Below, in pieces: positions 20,675 to 29,328 of a stretch of 64,000 bases of DNA (positions within the stretch are counted from its first letter, which is position 1; every line of letters starts with the position of its first letter). The stretch spans positions 18,916-82,915 of the forward strand of contig JAGYJW010000032.1 of assembly GCA_018401435.1 (NCBI GenBank), read 5' to 3'. The position numbers and the translations under genes are program-made. The notes beneath the pieces are model-generated. The model saw nothing but the letters and a program-made list of their open reading frames with translations. It did no database searches and had not been told where the DNA came from. The DNA comes from Deltaproteobacteria bacterium. GTDB lineage: Bacteria > Myxococcota_A > UBA796 > UBA2385.

Positions 20675-20741
20675 GCGGGCCGGGCTATGCGAGGGGCGGG
20701 TCCGGGGCAAGGCCGGCGCCACGCGCTACAATCCCAGGCCG

Positions 20742-21815
20742 ATGACCCTGGTCCCCTCGTCCTACTGCCCCGCCTGCTTCCACGCCTTCGCAGGCGAGCC
20801 CGACCTTTGCCCCAACCTGGCCTGTCGGCGCGAGATCCCGCGGGATGGCTGGCTGCAGATGCTCAACCCGGGCGAGCACCTCGACCACAACTACCGGATC
20901 ATCGAGCTGGTGGCCGTGGGTGGCGCGGGCGTGACCTACCGGGCCCAGGAGCTGGACGCCCAGGGTGAGCCCCAGCTGCCCGATCTCGCGATCAAGGTGC
21001 TGCACACCCGCCGCTCCTCGGGCTCCTTCTTGCAGCGCCTGGCCAACGAGGCCCGCATCCTGCAGGGCCTGCACCACGACCATGTCGTCGAGTGCGTGGG
21101 CTTTGTGCAGCGCCGCGGTCGACCGCCCTACCTGGTGACCCGCTTCGAACGCGGCGGCACGCTGGAGACCTGGGCCCGCAAGCACGGGCGGCTGCCCCCC
21201 TGGACGGTGGCGGGCATCCTGCGGCAGCTCTTCGAGGGCCTGGCGGCGGCCCACCGAAAGGGGGTCGTGCACCGCGATCTCAAGCCGGCCAACATCCTGT
21301 TGGCCCACGATGTGGCCCGCACCGAGATCCCCCACATCCGCATCGCCGACTTCGGCATCGCCAAGGTCACCGGCAAGCTCAACGAGGGCCTCACCCGGGT
21401 GGGCGCCTTCATCGGCACGCCACGCTACGCCGCCCCCGAGCAGTTCACGGGCGCGCCCGCCACATCGGCCACCGATGTCTTCGCCGCGGGGGCCATCGCC
21501 TTGGAGCTGCTTTCGGGGGAGCCCTGGATCCAGGAGCCCGACGGCGGCGATCTGGAGGACTGGCACCACGCCGCGCTGGCCGCCCTGCCCCCCCAGCTGC
21601 CCAGCGTGCTGTTGCGATCGAATCGGGCCATGCAGCTGCAAGACCTGTTGGCCGGCACCATGCACCCCAACCCCGACGAGCGTTGGAATACGGCCGAGGT
21701 GGTGGAGTACCTGGATTTCGTGCTGGGCATGCGGGCCGAGGCCCCCGAGTGGCTCAACAAGCCGGCCGACGCCACCGAACGCCTGACCGAGCCCGGGTTG
21801 AGCCAGGCGCCGCCC
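20742..21815 (+). CDS. Serine/threonine protein kinase, 3' end lost
   Basis: An N-terminal zinc-ribbon-like segment (YCPACFHAF ... CPNLACRRE) precedes a Hanks-type kinase domain. It has the Gly-rich loop LVAVGGAGVTYRAQ, VAIK-like LAIKVLHT, the catalytic loop HRDLKPANIL, ADFGIAK and the activation-segment end GTPRYAAPEQF. The domain finishes near VEYLDFVLGMRAE. The frame stays open to 22865, but the protein stops resembling a kinase at about 21800, and a peptide-ABC-permease sequence begins in another frame. I therefore end the feature there. The lost part would normally carry a sensory or membrane region. Confidence 0.8.
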
Positions 21816-22365
21816 CCTGCGCTGGCTCTCCGCCGCGCCGGACTGGCTGTGGGCCTTTGGCCTGGTCGCGGGCCTCAACGCCTTGACCTGGGCGGCGATG
21901 CAGCGGGGCCTGTGGGACCGGCCGCGCTGGTTCGCCTTGCCCGAGGTCGCGTCCTGGCATCGCGAGGCCCTCGGCGTGCTGGTGCTGGCCCTGGCATCGG
22001 GTGCGGCCTCGGAGCTCGCCCGCGAGCTGGCCAGCGCCCGCCTCGCGGTCGAGAGCAGCCCCTGGCTGGAGGCCGCCCGGGCTCGGGGGGCTCCCCTGAT
22101 GCCCCATCGGCTGCGCAACCTCGTGGCGCCGGTCGGGCGGGCCCTGGCCGCCCGCGCCCTGCTCTTCGCCGGTGGCCTCGTCATCGTCGAGAAGGTGCTG
22201 CTGCTGCAGGGCGCCGGCAGCCTGATGTGGCAGGCCGCCTTGCAGCGGGACCTGCCCCTGGCGGTGGGCCTCGCGGTGCTGGTGGCCCTGGGCCTCGGCC
22301 TGCTGCGCCTCGCCCTCGACCTGCTGGTGCTCTGGGCGGACCCGCGCCTGCGGGACCCGGCGTGA
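21815..22365 (+). pseudogene. Peptide ABC transporter permease (DppB-like), 5'-truncated
   Basis: The reading frame from ~21815 gives WLWAFGLVAGLNALTWAAM and then the C-terminal half of a DppB/OppB-type permease. It includes the EAA loop SPWLEAARARGAP, the helix FAGGLVIVEKVLLLQGAGSL and the end LLVLWADPRLRDP. The N-terminal membrane helix and periplasmic part of a normal ~300-aa permease are missing, and the frame runs directly into the kinase gene upstream. The stop overlaps the GTG of a DppC-like start (GTGA at 22362-22365), as in functional dpp operons. Confidence 0.65.
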
Positions 22366-22610
22366 TCCGACTGCGCCCCTTCTTGCCCTTGCTGCCCCTG
22401 GCCCTGGCCTGGGGCCTCGCCCTGGTCCTCCCCTACGATCCGGTGGCCGATGTCTGGCCGGCGCTGGGCGGCGCCCTGCCCAGCCCGACCGCGCCGCTGG
22501 GCAAGGATCCGCTCGGCCGAGATGTGCTGCTCAGGCTCATTGTCGCCACACGGAGCTTTGTGGGTCCCGGCCTGCTGGGCTGCGCCTTCGCCGAGCCTCT
22601 GCCGCAGCTG
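22362..22610 (+). pseudogene. Peptide ABC transporter permease (DppC-like), 3'-truncated
   Basis: A GTG at 22362 begins an N-terminal membrane helix (PFLPLLPLALAWGLALVLP) followed by PLGKDPLGRDVLLRLI, the well-known DppC/OppC entry motif (H-PLGTD-x-LGRD). After about 80 codons the similarity is lost and HEAT-repeat sequence follows. The remaining ~200 residues of the permease are absent. Confidence 0.6.
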
Positions 22611-22639
22611 GGGGGAGGACGCCCGATCCCGAGGGGGGG

Positions 22640-22865
22640 TGGTGCGCCGGGCGGGCGAAGACCTGCGCTCGGCCGAGACCCTGGGCAATCTGCTCGCCGA
22701 CCCCGAAGCCGATGTGCGCCTGGCGGCCGTCCGCGGCTTTGCCCAGGGTGGCCATCCGCAGCGGCCGCGAGCCGCACCGCCGCCTATGCGCTCAAGCCCT
22801 TGCTCTACGACAGCGACCCCCGCGTGCAAGATGCCGCGGAGGTCGCGCTGGTGGGACCTGAATAG
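22640..22865 (+). pseudogene. HEAT-repeat protein C-terminal fragment
   Basis: Two HEAT-like units are visible in two frames. ETLGNLLADPEADVRLAAVRGFAQ lies in one frame, and ALKPLLYDSDPRVQDAAEVAL, ending at TAG 22863-22865, in the next. One indel near 22750 would join them. The source is probably the tail of a PBS-lyase/HEAT repeat protein. No start or N-terminus is present here. Confidence 0.5.
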
Positions 22866-23658
22866 TCCGCGTTGACCCAAGGTTCGAGGCAGGCGGGCCT
22901 GCTGTCCTCAGCCCGGTGGGATTGCTGGTCTTGCCGGCGGTGTCGAGGATCTTGACGGTCTTGACCTCGCGGAACTGCTTGGCGGTCCGAATGATGGAAT
23001 GGCGATGGTGACCGTCGAACCTTCCGGAATCGCAGCCGCCCTTTTTGAGTTGGACCGTCAGCACGCCATCCTTGATCGAGAAGTTCTCCGCCGGTGGCCT
23101 TGCTGGAGACCCCCCAGCTTGAAGCCCCGGGCCTCCGGCCGTGGGGCCCCCGAAGATGGCGCGTCCAGGGCCGACCCGATGACCTCGGCGGTGGACACAT
23201 CCCGGGAACGCCCTGTCGGAAGGGGGCCTCGCCCTTTCAAAGCGCCGCCATCCACCAGGAAGACCATCACCGCCGGCGTGCCGGCGGGCGGCGGTTGGAC
23301 GGCGGCGCGCCCGCCTGGGCCTGTCCGCCCTCGGCGCCTTCTGCGCCCGGCACCGGCGGCGTTCCGCCTTCTCGGGCGGGGTCCGCCCGCACCATTTCCG
23401 GGCGGCGGGCCATCGGGCCCCGGGGGGCGGACCGTCGCCGGTGGGCGCCGCGCCTCGCCGCCGGCCTGCGCCCTCACCGCCGGGGGCGCGGCCACCGGGA
23501 CCGCCGGGGCCACCAGGGCCACCGGGGCCGCCGCCAGCGGGACCGCCGGGGGCCACCTGGGCCGGGACCGCCCGCGCCCCGACCGGGCCCTCTTCGGGGG
23601 GCGTGGGGCAGGCGATCAGGGTCATACACAGGGCAGCAGCGGCGAGAACGCGATGCAT
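22866..23658 (-). CDS. Gly/Pro-rich lipoprotein, frame interrupted
   Basis: The ATG at 23658 gives a lipoprotein signal peptide (HRVLAAAALCMTLIAC, lipobox LIAC). A collagen-like Gly-Gly-Pro run follows (GPGGPGGPGGPGGRAPGG). Then the coherent sequence jumps between frames: AVMVFLVDGGALKG in one, and NFSIKDGVLTVQLKKGG plus AKQFREVKTVKILDTAGK in another near the C-terminus. Several indels in the C/G runs of 23300-23560 are needed to join them. The 3' end is uncertain and converges on the HEAT fragment. Function unknown. Confidence 0.5.
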
Positions 23659-23778
23659 CGGGCCTCCGGTGAGCAGTCCCGAGCACATATTGCGTCGGAG
23701 CCCCTGCATTCAAGCGCATCGGCGGCCGCGAGGCAACGACCGGAGCGCAGATGGTCCGCGTGGCCGGCCGCCTCGGGC

Positions 23779-25200
23779 CTATCGGGGGGGCGGCTCTCCG
23801 TCGCCACCGTGGACCTGAAGGGGGTGCGGACCGCGGGGCCACGGCGACAGCGGCGATCCCAGCCCCCGGAAGGCCCCCACAAAGCGCCAGGCCACAAGGA
23901 CCCCCACGCCATAGAGCATGCAGATGCCCGCCGTGAGCCAGACGGCGCTGGGGTAGCTGTCGGGCCAGCCATTGACCGGCAAGGGGATCACCGCGACGAT
24001 CAAGGGGATGCTGATCAGCATGGCGCCGGGCATGCCCATCACGATGTTGCGGGCTGCCGGGCTGCGCAGCTCGGGATCCTCCAGGCGCAACAGCACCAGC
24101 CCGGTGGGCAAGGTGCCGGTGGCGGTGCCAAAGAGCACCAGCAGGTGGGCGAAGGGGCGCTCGGGAAAGACCCGCCGGGCCAGCCACACCAGCAGCCCCG
24201 TCGAGATCAGGCCCCCCAGGGTGGACAACAACAAGGCCGGCAGGATCAGGCCCACCAGCAGGTCCACCCGGACCGCCGCCAGGGCGCAGACCGCCGCCAG
24301 ATCGATGATGAAGCCCGAGATGCGCGTCTGAACCGCGTCATCGACCATCCGGTCCCGCTGGCCCAGGCGCTCGAGCAGCACCCGCACCAGCAGGGCCAGG
24401 CCCAGGGCCACGATGAAGTGAAAACCCCACAGGCGCTCCACCAGGGCCGGCTTGTCGGGCAGCGCCAGGCCCACGGCGCTGATCAGCCCCCACACGCCCA
24501 GGTAGACCAGCCCGACCAGCGCGATCTGCCGGGTGAGCAGGTCGAGATCGCCCGGGACGGCGCCATCGGGACCGGCAGAGGCCGGGCCATCCTCGCTGAC
24601 AACCAGCCCTACGCCCCCATCCTTATGCCATCCCAGCCGACGCCCGACATGGTAGAGGCCCACCCCCACCACCGAGCACCAGGCAAAGCCCAAGGCCGCC
24701 ATCAGCAGGCCGGCCTGGCCGCCGTGCTCGAAACCGGCGGCCTCCCAGGACGTGCCCAGGGCCAAGGCCTGGCCCGGCCCCTGGCTGAAGCCCAGGGCCA
24801 GCATCAGCCCGAACCCGGGGTGCAGCGGGCCCGCGAAGGCCCCCCAGACCAGCACGAAGAGCAGGCCCACCACCCCCTGCACCAGGATGATGAAGGGCAC
24901 GCCCCAGGTGATGGATCCGGCCCCCAGGGTGCGCTTGCCCTTGGGCGCGGCCTGCAGGGCCATGGAGATGTAGAGCAGGCCGAGGCAATGGTAGACCACG
25001 GTCTCCAGGCTGGCGGTGTCGAGGGGCAGCAGGTCGAGCACGCCGGGCCCCCCGACCAGGCCCAGGACGCCTGCCACAATCGCCGCGGGCAAGGCCATCT
25101 TTCGAATGAGGGGCAGGCCGGTCACCAGCAGGCGGGCCACCACCAGCAGGGCCGCGACGATGAGCAGGTCCACCGGACCCACATGCTGCCAGAATTCCAT
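23779..25200 (-). CDS. Sodium/glutamate symporter (GltS family)
   Basis: A 473-aa polytopic membrane protein with two inverted halves of about five hydrophobic helices each, as in GltS. Examples are the N-terminal VDLLIVAALLVVARLLV and LGLVGGPGVLDLLPL, and in the second half FHFIVALGLALLVRVLLERL and the Gly/Thr-rich FGTATGTLPTGLVLLRL re-entrant motif characteristic of the family. A hydrophilic loop with acidic residues (HKDGGVGLVVSEDGP) joins the halves. It likely moves a carboxylate with Na+; substrate identity is unproven. ATG at 25200. The longer upstream frame is not conserved. Confidence 0.85.
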   Translation of the reverse strand: MEFWQHVGPVDLLIVAALLVVARLLVTGLPLIRKMALPAAIVAGVLGLVGGPGVLDLLPLDTASLETVVYHCLGLLYISMALQAAPKGKRTLGAGSITWGVPFIILVQGVVGLLFVLVWGAFAGPLHPGFGLMLALGFSQGPGQALALGTSWEAAGFEHGGQAGLLMAALGFAWCSVVGVGLYHVGRRLGWHKDGGVGLVVSEDGPASAGPDGAVPGDLDLLTRQIALVGLVYLGVWGLISAVGLALPDKPALVERLWGFHFIVALGLALLVRVLLERLGQRDRMVDDAVQTRISGFIIDLAAVCALAAVRVDLLVGLILPALLLSTLGGLISTGLLVWLARRVFPERPFAHLLVLFGTATGTLPTGLVLLRLEDPELRSPAARNIVMGMPGAMLISIPLIVAVIPLPVNGWPDSYPSAVWLTAGICMLYGVGVLVAWRFVGAFRGLGSPLSPWPRGPHPLQVHGGDGEPPPR

Positions 25201-25226
25201 GGGCGCTCCTCTTGGGACGGCGCAGC

Positions 25227-26882
25227 CTACCAGTCGCCCACCGTCGCGGGATCCTGCGCGGCGTCCAGGCCGCAGCCCTCCACCCAGCGCCGGCCCTCCG
25301 CCACATAGGCGGCATCGCCAACAAGCGGCTCTGCGTCGATGGACTCGCCGTCCAACTCCAGGAGCCACTCGGCGTCTTCCTGGTCCTGACGGGCCTCCGC
25401 GCAGCGTCCCAGCTCGACCGACCACATCGCGGCCTCTGCGCAAAAGACCGCCTCTGCGGCTGCATTGCAGCCCAAGCGCATCAGCGCGGCGCCGGCCTCG
25501 GGCTGGCCCGTGGCCGCCCGCGTGCGTCCATGGGCCATCACCGCCGCGGGCGAGCCATTGCTCAGGACCAGCGTGCCAAGGCCCACCCGGTCCATGTCCA
25601 GCGCGAGGTGCACCGCCACCGCAAGGATCAGCGCAGCAGCGCCGCTTCCCAGCAGGCAGGCCACGCTGAGCAGGCGCACGGTCCCCAGCGTGGGCGGGTC
25701 CGGCCGAGGCCAGTCCGGCTCGACCCCAAGATCGCGCATGCGATCGTAGAGTTCGGGGTGCACGCGCTTCTCGCCCAGCACCGCCGGCACCCGGTTCTCG
25801 GCGTAGATCTGCTCCAGAACGCGCGCGTAGGCTTCATTGTCGTGGCCCTGGCCCGCGACGGAATCCGCCGCGCTCTCGGCCGCCTGCATCCGGGCTACCA
25901 GAAAGCGCCGGGCCACCAGCACCCCCACGAACCACAGCAGCACAAAGCCCAGGGATCCGAGGGATCCCCAGTGGAACCAGGCCGGCTTGAGCGCCACCAC
26001 CGGCAGCAGCAGCAGCGGTTGCAGGGCTCGCAGGCGCAAGAGCTGCGGCCCTTCCGCGAGGTGGCCCAGCTCGTGCAAGGTGATGGCCCCCAAGGCCGCG
26101 TCGTCCAGCCGCTCCGCCGCCGCACGGGTGAAGACCAGCCGGTTGGCGCCGGGAAAGGCGAAGGCGTTGACCATCATCCAGTCCAGCACCTGCACCCGGG
26201 GCATCGGCAGCTGCAGCCGGGCCGCAGCCTGGGCCACGATGCCCGTCAGGCGGGCGTCGGCGGGGTGGGCCAGACCCAGGCGGGCCGACAGATCCACCCC
26301 GGCCCCCCGGCGCCAGGCCGCAGCCGCGGCCGCCGCCAGCAGCAACACCGCCAGAATGAGCGCAGGGTGCGCATCTCCGGGCAGCCAGACCGCAAGGCCC
26401 ATCAACAGGATGAGGTGGCCGAAGCGGGTGATCAGCGACCCGAAGCTGCCCCGCGTCGCCGCCCAGCCCTGGGGAAGCGCGGGCAGGGCCTCGGCCACGG
26501 GCGCCTGGACCGCCATGCCGCCACCCACCAGGCACAAGACCGCCAGCAGCACGGCCCGGACCACCGGATGCAGCGGGTCCAGGGCGCTATCGGAGAGGGG
26601 CACAACAGTGGCGACCACAAAGGCCAGGCAGACCGGCACGCGGTGCGCGCCCCGCCGCACGGGCCAGGCCAGCCGCGCCTCTTCGGTCCAGTGGAGCGTG
26701 TCGCCCAGGGTCGCCGCAGCCACGCGCGCCCGCCGCAGGGGGCGCAGCAGCGCGAGGGCCGCCATCCGGCTCAACAGCCAGCTCAGCCCAAGAGCCGCAG
26801 CCGCCGCAGCCAACAGCCAGGCCCACCGGATGCCGGGCGGCAGCACCGCGAGGGCGGCGGCGACCAGATCGGGGTCGGGCAT
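25227..26882 (-). CDS. M48-family membrane metallopeptidase
   Basis: A 551-aa protein. Four or more N-terminal helices precede a zinc-protease core with HELGHLAEGP (the HExxH zinc motif, near residue 270). A downstream Glu sits in QAAESAADSVAGQG at the position of the third ligand seen in Ste24/HtpX proteins (ExxAD). ANRLVFTRAAAERL just before the motif matches M48 enzymes. Further helices and a Cys-containing periplasmic C-terminal part follow (LMRLGCNAAAEAVFC ... RWVEGCGL). The role is probably membrane-protein quality control or processing. It ends 26 bases before gltS and starts 93 bases from the divergent thioredoxin operon. Confidence 0.85.
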   Translation of the reverse strand: MPDPDLVAAALAVLPPGIRWAWLLAAAAAALGLSWLLSRMAALALLRPLRRARVAAATLGDTLHWTEEARLAWPVRRGAHRVPVCLAFVVATVVPLSDSALDPLHPVVRAVLLAVLCLVGGGMAVQAPVAEALPALPQGWAATRGSFGSLITRFGHLILLMGLAVWLPGDAHPALILAVLLLAAAAAAAWRRGAGVDLSARLGLAHPADARLTGIVAQAAARLQLPMPRVQVLDWMMVNAFAFPGANRLVFTRAAAERLDDAALGAITLHELGHLAEGPQLLRLRALQPLLLLPVVALKPAWFHWGSLGSLGFVLLWFVGVLVARRFLVARMQAAESAADSVAGQGHDNEAYARVLEQIYAENRVPAVLGEKRVHPELYDRMRDLGVEPDWPRPDPPTLGTVRLLSVACLLGSGAAALILAVAVHLALDMDRVGLGTLVLSNGSPAAVMAHGRTRAATGQPEAGAALMRLGCNAAAEAVFCAEAAMWSVELGRCAEARQDQEDAEWLLELDGESIDAEPLVGDAAYVAEGRRWVEGCGLDAAQDPATVGDW

Positions 26883-26975
26883 CGGGCTCCGGGCGGCGGC
26901 GAGAGGGACCGCGGCTGGCGTCGGGTTATCGCGGGCACAGGGTCTGGCACCCCTCCCCTCGCCCCTGGAGCACCC

Positions 26976-27314
26976 ATGGCCGTCCTGGACATCGACGACA
27001 GCAACTTCGAGCAATCCCTGGCCGAGAATGAGGCCGCCATCGTCGATTTCTACGCCGACTGGTGTGGCCCCTGCTTCCTGTTCTCGCGCAGCTACAAATT
27101 CCTGTCGGGCGAGTACCCGCACGTGACCTTCTTCAAGCTCGATGGCGAGCAGTCTCCGAATGCGCGGGCCACCGTCGAGATCCCCGGCCTGCCCTACTTC
27201 GCCATCTACAAGGGCGGGGTCTTCCAAGAGGGCCTGGCCACCTCCAAGGAGGACGCGGTGCGCGCCCTCATCGAACGCCACTTCCCCCCCCAGGCCGACG
27301 GGGGTGCAAAGTGA
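26976..27314 (+). CDS. Thioredoxin-family protein
   Basis: A 112-aa cytoplasmic thioredoxin fold. The active site ADWCGPCFLFSR near residue 31 carries the canonical WCGPC. The cis-proline loop IPGLPYFAIYKGG is present, and the C-terminal helix is normal. No signal peptide. The stop overlaps the GTG of the following DUF6952-like gene (GTGA), so the two are co-translated. Confidence 0.9.
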   Translation: MAVLDIDDSNFEQSLAENEAAIVDFYADWCGPCFLFSRSYKFLSGEYPHVTFFKLDGEQSPNARATVEIPGLPYFAIYKGGVFQEGLATSKEDAVRALIERHFPPQADGGAK

Positions 27315-27550
27315 AGCCGGCGGAGATCCGGCGCCTGGCCAAGGACCACGACGCCGCCAGCCTCAAGGCCGCCCGGGCGGCGCTCATGGACGGAGAGCCC
27401 CCCCCCTTTGCCATCGAAGGCGAAGACGACGGCGAGCGGCTCACCCACATCAACCTCGCCCTGCGGGTGGTGGGCAAGGTGGACGCGGGCGCGGACCTCA
27501 AGGAGGCCTTTCGGGAGGTGCTGGGCGGCGTGCGGGAGCTGTTGGGCTGA
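27311..27550 (+). CDS. DUF6952-like small protein
   Basis: A 79-aa protein starting at GTG 27311. The pattern EIRRLAKDHDAASLKAAR, then PPPFAIEGEDDGERLTHIN, then a short helical tail resembles the small DUF6952 proteins that I recall lying directly after thioredoxin in Bacteroidota. That recollection is from memory of the family, not a search. The coupling here supports a joint redox role with the thioredoxin upstream. It also ends in a TGATG junction with the next gene. Confidence 0.65.
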   Translation: MKPAEIRRLAKDHDAASLKAARAALMDGEPPPFAIEGEDDGERLTHINLALRVVGKVDAGADLKEAFREVLGGVRELLG

Positions 27551-28221
27551 TGGGCCGCCCCAGGCTGCTGGCCGCCCTGGCCGCATGGGCCCTGTCCGCG
27601 GAGGCCGCGGCCGCAAAGCTGCCCGCCACCATCAATGTGGGCATCGGGCCCATGGTGGGCACGGTGGGCAACCCCAAGGGCAACCTGCCGCTTTCGGCGG
27701 GGCTGGCCCTGCAGGTCGAAGGCTGGGTCTCGGGCAAGACCCTGCACAGCAAGAAGGTGATGCGGCGGGTGCCCAAGAGCTACCGCAGCCTGGTGCGCAA
27801 GATGGACGATGCCCACGTCGTCCCACTGCCGGTCTGGGTGCTTCCCGACCGGGTCTGGCTGGGCTCCCTGGACTCCAGCGCGCCCACCCTGCACGGCGCC
27901 TCCTGGTCCCCCCTCAACCTCAGCCTGCTGCACAAGGCGGAGGGCCTGCACGCCACCTTCTCGGTGGCCCCGCGGGTGTCCTGGCTCCGTTTCAGCGCCC
28001 CCGGCCATGACCCGGTCCACCAGGCCTGGCTGGGCGGCAGCCTCGGTCCCGAGATCCAGACCAGCCTGCGGAAGCGCGTGGGTGTGGCCCTGGGCGGCAG
28101 CTGGGGCGCCGGCGCGTCCAAGGCGCAGCCCACCCCCGGCGGCGGCGAGCTGCGCCCCTGGATGATGGCCGACGCCTACGCCCGGCTCCAGCTGCGCTTT
28201 CCCATCGAGGTCAACCTCTGA
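27550..28221 (+). CDS. Secreted/outer-membrane protein of unknown function
   Basis: A 223-aa protein with a signal peptide (RLLAALAAWALSAEAAAA, cleavage near residue 22). The rest alternates short amphipathic strands and Gly/Ser turns (LPATINVGIGPMVGTVGN, FSVAPRVSWLRFSA, YARLQLRFPIEVNL), ending in a strand. This resembles a small beta-barrel or beta-sandwich envelope protein. It is the third gene of the thioredoxin operon (TGATG junction). Function unknown. Confidence 0.6.
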   Translation: MGRPRLLAALAAWALSAEAAAAKLPATINVGIGPMVGTVGNPKGNLPLSAGLALQVEGWVSGKTLHSKKVMRRVPKSYRSLVRKMDDAHVVPLPVWVLPDRVWLGSLDSSAPTLHGASWSPLNLSLLHKAEGLHATFSVAPRVSWLRFSAPGHDPVHQAWLGGSLGPEIQTSLRKRVGVALGGSWGAGASKAQPTPGGGELRPWMMADAYARLQLRFPIEVNL

Positions 28222-28246
28222 AGATGAAGTCCAGTGCTTCATCTTC
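28220..28246. terminator. Bidirectional hairpin GAAGATGAAG/CTTCATCTTC
   Basis: A perfect 10-base inverted repeat with a 7-base loop sits between two convergent genes, starting at the last bases of the first. There is no T tract. Similar GAAGATG-based repeats occur near 47633 and 60960, again at gene ends, so it may be a recurring termination element of this genome. Confidence 0.6.
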
Positions 28247-28260
28247 GAGGAGGTGAACGC

Positions 28261-29328
28261 TCAGGGATCGACCAGGCTCAGGGCCTTCAGCAGGGCGTCG
28301 CGGCGGGGAGCCAGGGCTTCGGCGTCCCCTGACAGTTTTGCCATCTCCAGCCAAACCTTTGCCGCCTGGGGCTGGGCCTCGGCCCGGGTGGCGATCCATT
28401 CCATAATTTCATCCCTAAAGGCCAGAAGGACGCCGGGCTGCCCGCCGCTGCCCTCCAGGTCCTGCTCGCGGACCAGGGTGTAGCCGGCGCCCACCATGCG
28501 CTCCCGCAGGGCCTCCTTCCAGAAATCGAGGCTGGCCTTGGGCTTGTGGCGCATGCTGCGCACCCGGTAGACCACGCCGTCGGGGCTGAGGGCCTGAAAG
28601 CGGCCGGTCTTGCGGTAGGGCGCGAAGCCTTCGGGGGCGACGGCGCGGGCCGCGCTGCGGTCCGAGCGGCGTCCGGCGCGCAGATCGTCCAGCAGGTCGG
28701 CCACATTGAGCTGGTTGAGCCAGGCGAAGCTGGAGCGCCCATCCCGCGCGGGGGCCTGGCGGTTGCGAAAGCGGAAAGAGACCGTCACATCGGCATAGTC
28801 GGCCCGGTGCTGCAGCAGGCGGATCTGCCCCTCCAAGGACTCGATCTCCGAGACCAGGCCGGTGACCTCGCGCTCCACCGAGACCACGGACTTGGGGCTG
28901 GCGGTGGCGAGCACCTCCAAGTAGCGGCCGAGCACCTTCTCGCGAGAGGCCAGCAAACCCCGCAGATCGCCCAGGGTGGCCGTCAGGTCCTCGCGGGAGA
29001 AGCTGCGGTCTTCGACCTCGCCCAGCTTGCGGGCGTCTTGCACCAGGGCGCGGGCCTTGGCCCGGGGGATCTTGAGGGAGACGGCGTCGGGCCCCAAGCT
29101 GGAGAACCAGCCCCCGGCGGCTTCTCCTGCGGCGATGACCTGGGCGGCGGCGGCCTCGCGATCGCTCACCCGCAGGACCAGGGTGGCCGACACATGGGCG
29201 TCCCCCGGATCGCTCAGGGCGGCGAGGGGTCGGCCGGCACAGCCGCGACCACCGGGGCCGCGGGCCTCTCGGCCCAGGCGGGGCTGGCCAGCAGCAGAGC
29301 TGATCAGCGGCAGGACGCGGGCCTGCAT
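28261..29328 (-). CDS. DUF4349-like periplasmic protein
   Basis: A 355-aa protein. The middle matches DUF4349: VSATLVLRVSDREAAAAQ, a Gly-rich GGWFSSLGPDAVSLKIPRAK, KLGEVEDRSFSREDLTATLGDL, then a coiled coil (VEREVTGLVSEIESLEGQIR) and the RADYADVTVSFRFR strand. Unlike typical members it has no C-terminal membrane helix in the normal position and has a helical tail. The first ~40 residues look frame-shifted: the neighbouring frame encodes a clean signal peptide (SSALLLASPAWAERPAAP), so two compensating indels are likely. It overlaps the end of the upstream DUF4349 gene by 25 bases. Confidence 0.7.
   Translation of the reverse strand: MQARVLPLISSAAGQPRLGREARGPGGRGCAGRPLAALSDPGDAHVSATLVLRVSDREAAAAQVIAAGEAAGGWFSSLGPDAVSLKIPRAKARALVQDARKLGEVEDRSFSREDLTATLGDLRGLLASREKVLGRYLEVLATASPKSVVSVEREVTGLVSEIESLEGQIRLLQHRADYADVTVSFRFRNRQAPARDGRSSFAWLNQLNVADLLDDLRAGRRSDRSAARAVAPEGFAPYRKTGRFQALSPDGVVYRVRSMRHKPKASLDFWKEALRERMVGAGYTLVREQDLEGSGGQPGVLLAFRDEIMEWIATRAEAQPQAAKVWLEMAKLSGDAEALAPRRDALLKALSLVDP

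Noticed and set aside
22999..25308. Plus-strand frame of 769 aa over the symporter
   Set aside because: Antisense to GltS-like membrane helices; Gln/His-rich shadow composition.
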